Of a stretch of DNA of 64,000 bases, positions 54,301-64,000 are shown piece by piece; within the stretch, counting starts at the first letter, position 1, and every line of letters begins with the position of its first letter. Below the pieces are notes generated by a model. It did no database searches. It was given only the letters and a program-made list of their open reading frames with translations, and was not told where the DNA came from. Source of the DNA: Henckelia pumila (taxonomy: Eukaryota > Streptophyta > Magnoliopsida > Lamiales > Gesneriaceae); the NCBI RefSeq assembly GCF_033568475.1, contig NC_133121.1:1054001-1118000 (forward strand), written 5' to 3'. The position numbers and the translations under genes were made by a program.

Positions 54301-56991
54301 TGTGCTGATTCATGGATTGAGAAAGAGGTGAGAGACACAAAACAAAACCTATGTTGATTCATAACCCATATTTAAACTTATATCATAGAAAACAATGAGT
54401 TTATGGTATACCTCTCTTTCCTTCCAGTTACTGCTACTATGAATTTATCAGTAGGAAAAACATTAAACATTAATAATTAGTTTGAAACATTTATGTGGTG
54501 AAATATTTGTTTGTGTAGAATTTTACGATTCTTTTGGCACATATATTTCATGTCTCTGTCTTAACGTTTAATGGACTAAGGCAATTGTTTTTCCGTATAT
54601 TCAAGAACGTGGATTCCTTTCCTGAAACAATAATTTATTTATTTTCTGTTATAATATTTATGTGTTTACTTAAATTCGCCTGATGGCTTGCTTTTGTTTC
54701 TTATGGTTAGATTGTAGCATTGAGGGAGGATGGGTGTCCAAAAGTTTGGGTTGTGACATCTGATCGATGTCAGCAGCATGCAGCTCATGGAGCGGTTTGT
54801 GATGTCTTTAACATTTTGGACTAAAACCGTATAATGAATTGTATTATTTTCATAACTTAAAGGCTTCTTCAAAAAAAAAATCCTTTACCTTCCCGGTCAG
54901 GGATCTGGCGTCTGTCTCTCATGGAGGACTTCCAGATTACCTACTCTGTGGAATATTGTGTTGTCGTTGAAGTAATTGCTGTATTTGGCAGTAAAAGGTG
55001 TAAACATCTTGTTGAAATTCGCTGTATTGTTTTCTGAAAATAAAGCTTGTTACCAGTTTACTGATACAAATTATGTATTGTTTGTTTGAAAGTTTTGGCC
55101 TTGTTTGGATTCATTTTTTGTGTTATGGGGAAAGAAATTTGGGGATAGGTTTAAGAAAATATTTTGAGGGAATAAGATTTATGTTTTGGAGGAAGAGAAT
55201 TTTTATTATAGATCTCTTATCTAATTGTGTAAAAAAATTGTTCAGTAGTGTGTCGTGCATCAGAAGAAAAAATTATTCTAAAGTCGTAAAATATAATAAT
55301 AGAGAATTTTTTTAAAAAATTATATCGAATTGAATGAAAGGTAATGATTGTGTCGAGAGATTTAAAATGTCGTGAAAATATATTTTGCGAAAATAGTAAT
55401 GCTTGGTTTCATTTAAGTGAAAAGAGAACAGTAACCAGGAATGGAAATCAACATAGCCGTTTTTCTGCTAAAATCTTCTAAGTTATTTTTTTTTGTCTTC
55501 GCTATTCTCTTATTACTTTATTATCATCATTAAACTTACTGCCTCTGAGCAATTCTCAATATTTATGCATATTCAATCTGAATCCTTGTTTTTTATCAGA
55601 AACTGATGTAAAATTACTGACAATTCGATCGGTTAGCCATCAACCGTTCCTTGTCTTCTCTATTGCACCTGATGTAATCTGCTGGTGTTTGCTTAATTAT
55701 CTGTAGAGTTACTCTAGTATTTGTCTAATATGGATGTACAAAAAGGTATCCAATCACTAGTCCTCTGTAGTAGATTCATCTGAGTTTAAATTGTGAACTA
55801 TTTTTATAAAATCACTACAAACATCTTTGCCAAGAATCTGACAGACATTCTTGCCATGATGATTTTCTTCAGGGAGCTTTTGTTTGGAGTTCTAAGGCGT
55901 TAGTTACAGAGGTAAATGCTATATTAGCATAACTCTTAAACTTCTCGCTAGGATTTACATGATGTTCTAGTTCTTAAGGCCTAAGATGTCTATTTTCTTT
56001 TCAACCTCTGATGTTCTTGGTTTGGTATATTTGAGGTCATCCCATAGATTTTAGTTCCTAAGGCCGAAGATGTCGATTTTCTTTTCAACCTCTGATGTTC
56101 TTGGTTTGGTAGATTGTCCACAAACATTAAAGTTGCCGAGGAGATGGAAATATTTTGCGTTCTTGTGATGCTAAGTGTGTTTTGCAGATCAAAGCTTCAC
56201 AAAAGGAGGTTGAGCAGATGCTTCAAGAACACCGGTATGCTACAAAGATTCCCCTTATATTTTCTCTCTTTAAGGAAGAGTACTGAACCGACTTGGTAGT
56301 ATCATCCTGGGCTGCTTATATATATGTGCGTGAGCGCATATATTATACACATAAAAGAGACACCTTAGTCTGGGATTCTGGAAAGGACTCCCTCCTAGCT
56401 GTAAATACAATAAATGAGGACCCTTTTTCAGAAAACGATCATAATGAGTAAGTCGATTAATTAGGTTGAGGGCATGATAACTGAGGTCGCCTAGCGGTTG
56501 AAAGAGGTTATGTTAGTTTGTCAATGATAGACATAACATTTGATATCCGGAGTCTTGTCCAACTTATGCATCTACATTCTTCAAGGGCTACAATCAGTAG
56601 ATCAGGAGTCATATATGGCATACTTTACAGAACCACGTAGTAAAATATATCAATAGAGCTCTGGAAAAAACCTTCAAAGGCAGTCTAACTCTTTGCCTGC
56701 GAGAATGTATGTTGACATAGAAGGGTAGTTTTGTTTGGTTTGGTTTGGTTTGGTTTGGTTTGGTTTTGTAATATTCAACGGTGCGTTATTTTGTTCGACG
56801 ATTGGTAGGATCTAGTATCCATACTATTGTATTCATTTGCTCATTTGTTTATTGTACTTATTTAATTTCTATTTTTGTGCAGATCAACTTCCATGCAAGG
56901 TAAACTGTTGAAGCACAATCTTGATTCGGAAGTAGTTGATGCTCTCAAGGATTTAAGGAACAAATTGTCTGAAAATGCATCCCCTACTTGA
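51302..56991 (+). CDS. Plastid-type YacP-like NYN domain protein (probable RNase), 307 aa
   Basis: Ten exons: 51302-51424, 52164-52235, 52332-52456, 52517-52716, 53636-53705, 54273-54327, 54711-54794, 55873-55911, 56188-56234, 56883-56991, giving 308 codons. The start MKAISTTSSSQLFLRLTC is serine-rich and basic like a chloroplast transit peptide. Then come PPRITTNVKQNLQFLRLW, a charged linker with EEMPDDSEIYRDP, and the NYN domain. The NYN motifs are VLLVDGYNV (D135), VVVVFDAMMSG (D182), FSAETCADSWIE (D209) and VVTSD (D233), the acidic residues expected of PIN/NYN nucleases. Bacterial YacP (Rae1) cuts mRNA on ribosomes; a matching plastid role is inference. Exon 2 has a NAGNAG acceptor (CTAGCAG), so one glutamine is optional. 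The gene looks intact. Confidence 0.88.
55965..56115. repeat. Two-copy tandem repeat of about 80 bp in intron 8 of the YacP-like gene
   Basis: AAGATGTCTATTTTCTTTTC and AAGATGTCGATTTTCTTTTC are each followed by AACCTCTGATGTTCTTGGTT and TGGTA. The copies differ at few bases. Confidence 0.85.
56733..56768. repeat. (GGTTT)n microsatellite in intron 9 of the YacP-like gene
   Basis: About seven GGTTT units in a row. Confidence 0.9.
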
Positions 56992-58035
56992 CTTTCAAGT
57001 CATAAATTAGTTGTTGCGGTCTCCCTTTGTTTTGCAACCATTCACAAATTTCTTTTGCACAAAGATTACTTTGATATTGTTCATATAGGAATCAAAGTGC
57101 ATTTTAAATTTAAATAGTAATATGAAAATTTACCATAATATATATCACGAGACTAAAAGTTACTTAAGATAATAAATATATATTAAAAACAACTCACTTT
57201 TTAATTGTCATTTTGCGGTAAGTTAATAGGTGGATAAGGATTCACCTAAAATTTTCTATCAGCTCTCATTTCTACCAAATAGAATAATTTAAATCATTCC
57301 TTCAAATTATTTTTTCAAATGTATATATATTCTTCGATCCATATCTATAATTAGGGTGCAATGCTTGCTAATTTTAAGATATTTTTAATTTCTTGATTAA
57401 TACATTGGTTATAAGGTATGATCAAAATTTTAGGATTGTCCAATTTTGTTTAGAGAATAAATAAAATGATTAATTTTGAAAAGAAGATAGGGTTTTAGAG
57501 GACCCCAAAGGCAGATGGCATGTGTCATTTATCTATCAAATGAGACACTGTTGGCCTTTTCAATTACATTGCACAAATTTTAAGTTGATATCAATGGAGG
57601 ATATGCCTCTTCATTCGTCCATTCAAGAAAACGAGATGACGAATCATGGCAGACCCATTCATTTTAACATCATCGCACCATCAAAATATATATACATCAG
57701 ACACACACACGTATATATATCTATTTATGTGTGCATAAAACTGAGAAAATTATAGTTTTGATTTAGTATGTTTGTTTTCGAGTAATTTTAATCCTTTATG
57801 TTGAATTTCAATTTTAGTCCGTTGTGGGGTTTTTTTTAATGATTTTAGTCATTTTTCCCCGTCCTTCTGAATAAAAATGAATAAAATCTCCAAAAATGAG
57901 AAGACGCAAGACTAATGGTGAAATTTGACAACATGAATAACTAAGATCACAAACAAACAAACATATGAAATTAAAAATACAATTTTTCCGTCTAAACTTG
58001 ATTAAGTTTCCCTTTTGAAGGTTTTACTCGTGAGT

Positions 58036-58135
58036 GGATTTTTTGTGAGACGGTCTCACAGATCTATATCCATTTGCGGCTTGACAGATTAACCCGTCAC
58101 GTTTTACAATGGAAAAATAATAATTTCATCCAAAG
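58036..58135. repeat. Dispersed repeat piece with the hairpin TGTGAGACGGTCTCACA
   Basis: TGTGAGAC-G-GTCTCACA (58044-58060) followed by GATCTATATCCATTTGCGGC and TTAACCCGTCACG resembles a very common plant repeat reading GAGACGGTCTCACGGATC..GAGACGGGTCAA. It is a fragment with no ends defined. Confidence 0.4.
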
Positions 58136-59971
58136 AGTTTTTTGTGCACTTGTATATCACGAGTAGATATATGATTCATGTGTTGGTGCCAAATATATGT
58201 TCTTTTTCTCGCAAGTCCTTTATTTCGATCGAGGCCTAATTATAACTCCGGTGAAGTAATTGGTGGTTGACTTCAAAATGGAATTCTATTCTCTAAATTA
58301 CGTTGTATAAATAGCTGTACGGCTCTGTTAGATGATAAAACAAAAAGGGAAATATTTATGTGTTCATCTTCAAGAATCCATTTTTTTTAAAAAAAAAACT
58401 GATATATACATTGAATTGTTATATTAGAGATTTCTAATGTAATTATCTTTGGTATTTAAAGCACATCGAAAATTTTCCCCTAAAATACCTTTATATTTTA
58501 TGATAAAACAAAATAATTAAAAACATTTAAAAACTCAATTTGGGAAAAAAAATAATCCAATATATATTTACAATTTATATAAACATCATGTGAATAAACT
58601 TGCGATTTGATTATATTAAAATGTAACGCACATGATGAATGCATGCATCCTAGCTAGCTAGGACTACTAGTATATATCAATATTGTATCAAGTGTCGATG
58701 AACAAATAACCAATGGGATAGAATTAAAAAAAATGAAAGAAAAGATACTTTAATTTAAGTACCAAATTGACATTTAAAACGTGTATATATTTTTTTTTTC
58801 AAATTTTATTTCATCTTATTCAATGACAACATATAGGATATTTAACAATATACAATTTCAATTTGCCAATTGTTTTTAAAGAAAGCGTTACTTCACATAT
58901 AACAACATTTTAATTAGATGCCAAAATTTTCTAGGGGTACTCGTCCTTAAATGAAGCCAAGAATTTGAATGAAATTGTGGCTCGACAGAGACCTCGAATT
59001 TTTTTTTTGGACAACCAACCAAGAAAACTTTTGCATAAAAAACATTAGAATAGACAAAGACAGCGAAAATTAATAAAATCGAACCAAAGATATATAATTG
59101 GTGCATGATCAAGAAGTACTATAAATTTAAAAAATAAAAAAAAACACTAGGTGATAATGATTTACTGATTCTCCATGCGACACAAAATAATTTCAAATGT
59201 GATCATTTTTTATAATAAGGGATTAATTTAAGCAACTATATGTTTTGTGCCATGCATTATTGAGAATTCAGAAAATGCTTAAAGTAAGTAGCATGTGTTA
59301 AAAGTGTTGGTGATTATAATTAGAGATGAAATATATATATAGGAGAGAAATTAGAAGGAGATTAGTTAAGAGGTGAAAGGGATCGGAAAGGGGCAATAAA
59401 AAACGAAGAAAAAGAAGGTGTTGTTATTGTCATAATGGGAATAGTGGTCACGGGATTCTCTTGAATTTTGCAGTATTTGCATGTCCCCCCAGCCTACCCT
59501 TATGCATACATACAAGTTACTTTTTGCCCTACAGCCCCACACCTCCCCATATTCCATGAAAATATTTATATATATGTTCGAATCATCTCAATTAGGTTCA
59601 TATATATGTTCAAATTTTAAAATTTCGAATATATTATTTTTATAAACTCCATCACATTTCTCATTATTTGAATCGATTCTTCCCGAGACTAGATGTACCA
59701 CCGCGCATGCATTTCGCAGCTCGAGCGAGCCCGATCGAGTTGATCGAGCCATGTGTTCGAGCTGACTACATATATGTCAAACGTACATTAATTACCTCAA
59801 ATATTGTATAATTCGTAATATTCTTCATCGGCTAATTAACGAACTTGAGAGTCTGTGAATTTCGTATTTAATTAGGGTGCCTTTTTGTATGCTTGTGTGT
59901 GTTTTTGGAGAAGTGGCCAAAATGAGCGAAGAATATTGTACGTGTACTTTCTAGTTCACATAATTATTGCA

Positions 59972-59974
<3 letters not shown>

Positions 59975-60013
<39 letters not shown>
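59975..60013. repeat. (AT)n microsatellite
   Basis: About 19 AT units. Confidence 0.95.
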
Positions 60014-60016
<3 letters not shown>

Positions 60017-60508
60017 CCTAGCTAGCTAGCTCGGAGTTTAATTCTATAGCTAGCTAATGTTGAGAAGTTTGCGTATGCAATAATATCTATAAATCTATAT
60101 AGCTAGGAACTAAATAAAAAAGTAAATGTGAAATGCGATATGAAATTAGTATGCATGTTGATGAATATTCTAAATCGGATATATATATATGATATGATAA
60201 AATTTGATAAAGATAAGATTCACAAGCCCTAAATGTGTATATATAGAATTTGTTTGTTTTCTTTTTACTACTTGACCAATATAGTGGGCATGATTTTGGA
60301 ACATGGACAAATTGAAGGTGGAATGAAAGTAGGCTCCAATGGCCAACCTGTCTCGTATTTGTAACGTCCCTTTCTCATCTACAACACCCAAGCTTAATGC
60401 ATCGATCGATCGGCTTCCATACGTATGGCCTCACTAGCTATATACTAATGTGCATCTTTCTATATAATATTAACTCCCGGTCACCCATTCTTCTAGTTTT
60501 TTTAATGT

Positions 60509-60510
<2 letters not shown>

Positions 60511-60553
<43 letters not shown>
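60511..60553. repeat. (TA)n microsatellite
   Basis: About 21 TA units. Confidence 0.95.
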
Positions 60554-60555
<2 letters not shown>

Positions 60556-61374
60556 TGCTGATTATTAACTAGAGCTAGCCCTAGCTATCTTGCCTTCATG
60601 ATGAGTTAATAAATTGATGGTTGATTATCTTTTATTTCAACATGTTTATAACTTTTGAATCGTTTTAATTATACAACGCAAAAACTGTCGTGAAATCATG
60701 TCAGCTAGACAGATCGATTATTTTTTGCAACAATTTGGTTAATTCCTTCGAAAATTGGATTAGATGGCCGGTGAAACAAGAATCAAGAAACAAGGGACTT
60801 GCATGTAATCATGGTTCCGATTCCTAAAAATTTGAAACAAGATCAATTGGGATCGAAACTGACAGTGTTGTAAATTAAGTATTATAATTTCTATATATGA
60901 ACACTTTTTTTAAAAAAAAATTAATAAGTAAAATCGACTAATCGAGTTATGTTAGTAGATGATAGTGATTTTTTTTCCCTTACGACTTTTCGTTTTTCAA
61001 GTTTTTTTTTAAAAAATTTATTTTATATATTAAAAAAATTGAAATCAATAATTAAACTTTTTTTTAAAGGAAATAAATAATTAACCTTGATGCAAGAACT
61101 ATTGGATAATTTATTTAATTAGTAGTATATATATACATTATATATTTGCTTTAAAATGCATCCAAGTCTAGTAAACCCTTTGAACATACATTGTACCTGC
61201 ACTTGTTGATATTCATCTTCCTCTCTCAGTCTCCCATACCCAATTACTTCTTCTCCCATTTCTAGTCTTTTGTGCACCAATTCCATGTCTGCAAAAACAA
61301 GTAGAGATTTATTAGTAATTCTTTTTTCTGATAATATAATTATATAATTAATCAAGTGTTTCTACCTTAGTTTT

Positions 61375-61783
61375 ATGGCCGTTGCCTCAGCAATGAATAC
61401 TCAAGATCAAGAAAACTCGAAACAAGACGAGCACGAACACGACATGGTCATGCCTGGATTTCGCTTCCATCCGACGGAGGAAGAGCTCGTTGAGTTCTAC
61501 CTCCGGCGGAAGGTGGAGGGCAAGCGATTTAATGTAGAACTCATCACTTTTTTAGACCTTTATCGATATGATCCATGGGAACTTCCTGGTACATATATAT
61601 ATACTTGCATATTATTATAAATTAATGCACTTGTTTTATTTATGTCTCTCTTATGATCTTAAGCAACCCTTTTCATGTCTTCCCAAATATCTTCAATAAA
61701 CTGCAAGTTTTCAAAATCTTGTCTCTTTGTGAGCTAGCTAGCTAGCTAGGTGCATCTCTTCTGATCTTTTTTTTTTTTTTTTG

Positions 61784-61823
<40 letters not shown>

Positions 61824-63515
61824 ACATAATTATTTGATTCTTTGGATATTCTCAGCCTTTGCTGCAATAGGGGAGAAAGAATGGTACTTCTATGTTCCAA
61901 GAGATAAGAAGTATCGAAATGGGGATAGGCCGAATCGGGTCACGACTTCGGGTTATTGGAAGGCTACTGGTGCTGATAGAATGATCCGAAGTGAGAATTT
62001 GAGGTCTATTGGGCTCAAGAAAACCCTTGTTTTCTACTCCGGTAAGGCTCCCAAGGGGATCAGAACTACTTGGATCATGAATGAGTACCGTTTGCCGCAA
62101 CACGAAACCGAACGCTTGCAAAAGGTAATATATATTAATTGATCTCAATAGCACTTGGTAATATATATCAATCCCAGAATTTCTAATCTCTCTGTGTTTC
62201 TCAATACCATTTTTGTTGTTTTTTGGGCAATCATTTTTGTGTTTTCTATTTTTATTTTTTTTTAATCTAATTGTTAGTCTTGTTTTGGTTTCGATACCCT
62301 TTTGTTGCCTGACAAGTAATTAACTAATCCAGTAAGAGTTGATTTTCTTGAAACACAGTGTTATATATGTACATATCATTAACATAAGGGTCGAGTAATG
62401 AAACCAAAATTAGTTTTTGTTCATGTATGAAAAATTAAGAATAATGGTGAAAGAAACTGACAACTGTCTGTCTTGATTTGATCTAGTTTTGTTCTTACTA
62501 TGGGAGTTCTTAAATGTTCACAGCAGAAACATAAAGAGACAACACATTAACATTAAATTTAGGCTCATTTATTGCATTGAAACTTCCATCAATTGCTACC
62601 ACATTCAAAAAAAAGATGCTGCTCATATATTGCATGCTGTGTTACATAAAATAAACCTTCTTTCCAGATGGAGGATAATGACAGTTCACGGTTTTTTCAA
62701 TACAAATTATTTCAAATTTCACCTCCCCATTTATATATAATCTCATTAATTACTTGGGTTGATGCATGTAACATACATAGGATTATATTGTTTAATAAAA
62801 TGTTGTGTATACATATATCCTCCATCTATCGAAAATCCGTCAACCTTATCTTATTTTTGTGGTGATCTCTCATGATCAGGCTGAAATCTCTCTCTGCCGA
62901 GTGTATAAACGAGCCGGAGCCGAAAACCATTCGTGTCGCGCTCGTTCTCTTCCAACAAAAGGTTTGTTATCTTCAGCAAGAGCATCAAAATCAGCTCAAA
63001 AAACTAATGGAAAAACGAGCAAAAGATCAAGCCCGAGTAGCAGCAGCACGGATATTGGAACCTCTCTTGCTCATGATTTAAAGCCAAATTGTTTTAGCAC
63101 AAATATCAACTCATTTCTCCCCATAAACTCTACTATCACACTTCATAATTCATCAGAACATGATAGAATTATATTGCACCAATCCAGATCACAAGATTGT
63201 ACAGCCATTTTCGCCGCCGGTTCTTCGTCCCATTCAACTGATCATGATCTTCACAAATTAGTGAATGTTTACTCATCACATGATCAAGCTGCTTCAAACA
63301 TCTGTCAAGAAAATCAGCATTATTCTAATAACATTGCCACCAATATTTTGGCCCATTTCTCCGGTTTGCAGCAGCAACAACAACAACAACAACAACAACT
63401 GCCGGTAGAGATTCCGGGCTCGGGTCAGATCGATTTCTTGGATAGAATGTGGGACTGGAATGCAGTTTCAGAGGCAAGCAATAAAGATCATCGCTACACG
63501 AATCTTTTCAAGTGA
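61375..63515 (+). CDS. NAC035: NAC transcription factor, LOV1/NAC035-like, 372 aa
   Basis: Three exons: 61375-61588, 61856-62124, 62880-63515, giving 373 codons. The intron positions in the NAC domain are typical of the family. After an acidic start with [17 protein letters not shown] comes the DNA-binding NAC domain (about 27-190). It contains [85 protein letters not shown] and [50 protein letters not shown] and the C-terminal [12 protein letters not shown] match what I recall of Arabidopsis LOV1 (NAC035), which delays flowering and affects cold response. The C-terminal half is serine/asparagine-rich with an 11-residue glutamine run (about 63370-63400) and probably activates transcription. 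It looks intact. Confidence 0.93.
61787..61815. repeat. (TA)n run in intron 1 of the NAC gene
   Basis: About 14 TA units after a T-run. GCTAGCTAGCTAG lies just upstream at about 61736. Confidence 0.9.
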
Positions 63516-64000
63516 TTGTATCGATCTTCAATAATGTGCTGCACATACACATGCATGTAATTCCATACAAAGATACCTCAATTAATTGTCAATATCTGAT
63601 TCCTACTACATGCTAATTAATTAATATTTGCTGTTACACTTTTATATCTTACAATTTCAACATTAAGAGTTTGGTTTTTGGAGAACTTGCATTTTCCGTA
63701 CTGTTTTTCTTTCGATCTTGATCTTTTGTATTGTTTAATTAGATTTTAATACATTATTTTTCAATTTTTTTGATAAATTTAATCTTTTTTGTGTTGAAAG
63801 TGTTCACGTAACGTGTGAAGGTCATACGAGCAATTAAATAGTTCTTTTTACCTTCATTCTTTATCCTCTGAGCTTTGGCTGACAAAAAGTATATTTTATA
63901 AAATAGAAATGAAGCTCTGATATTCTTTGAACCGGTGCAGCCCAATCTACCAGTGCAATGATAGAGACATCATAGATATTCCTGTATATATTTAGTTATA
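63516..64000. other. 3' flank of the NAC gene
   Basis: AT-rich, nothing else recognised before the window ends. Confidence 0.5.

Larger units (their letters stand above)
56992..61374. other. Long AT-rich intergenic and upstream region of the NAC gene (4.4 kb)
   Basis: No gene found on either strand; short open frames (for example 57522-57755 and 59366-59557) show no protein-like content. It contains two (TA)n runs, several GCTAGCTAGC stretches (about 58650, 60020) and a repeat with the inverted word TGTGAGACGGTCTCACA. The size is unusual beside the compact spacing elsewhere and may hold distant control sites for the NAC gene. Confidence 0.5.

Noticed and set aside
59366-59557. Minus-strand open frame and possible microRNA precursor
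   Set aside because: The two halves do not form a convincing hairpin and no known microRNA sequence was recognised.

Overview
The window is nuclear DNA of a flowering plant, almost certainly a eudicot. The evidence is GT-AG introns throughout, AT-rich intergenic DNA, a chromovirus-type Gypsy retrotransposon, a tRNA-derived SINE, several small hAT-type elements, and plant-specific gene families (KORRIGAN GH9 glucanases, a coiled-coil NLR of the R1 type, LRR-VIII receptor kinases, a NAC factor). The R1-like NLR and the SINE type fit an asterid, possibly Lamiales. That placement is inference.

Layout. 1-6031: the 3' part of a Tekay/Del-like Gypsy element (pol reading frame and one 2.7 kb LTR), followed by a decayed Copia reverse transcriptase piece. 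6.5-11.4 kb: AT-rich DNA with a putative two-exon small gene, a SINE with an 11-bp target duplication, a Copia LTR remnant, and a 204-bp inverted-repeat element whose empty-site relative lies 2.8 kb away. 11.4-18.5 kb: two tandem KORRIGAN-type membrane endo-1,4-beta-glucanase genes, six exons each with matching splice phases. 19.0-22.6 kb (minus): a three-exon CC-NB-ARC-LRR resistance gene, coding for 932 aa. 26.6-33.3 and 34.9-41.1 kb: two tandem LRR receptor kinases of the HPCA1 (LRR-VIII-1) type, 19 exons each, 954 and 953 aa. 41.8-42.4 kb: a textbook non-autonomous hAT element. 43.4-45.2 kb (minus): an F-box/LRR gene. 46.2-46.8 kb: a second, older hAT-like element. 47.0-47.4 kb: a small single-exon gene with a C-terminal membrane segment. 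47.7-50.4 kb: a composite relic in which an inverted piece of the NLR gene (intron 1 end plus exon 2) abuts a 2.5-kb broken copy of the 3' half of the second receptor kinase. 51.3-57.0 kb: a ten-exon plastid-type YacP/NYN ribonuclease-like gene. 57-61.4 kb: long AT-rich upstream DNA. 61.4-63.5 kb: a three-exon NAC gene close to LOV1/NAC035.

The genes do not form one pathway. The KOR pair acts in cellulose and cell wall formation. The NLR and the receptor kinases belong to immune and redox perception. The NAC factor is a developmental regulator. The main structural theme is local duplication: tandem pairs, duplicated splice acceptors, partial gene copies and mobile elements with readable empty sites. 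I found no clearly new multi-gene system. The most unusual items are the composite NLR/kinase relic, the 127-bp fold-back element with a documented empty site, and an F-box gene whose first intron could be retained in frame to add a membrane segment. All gene models come from reading open frames and splice consensus sites by eye; nothing was searched against databases.
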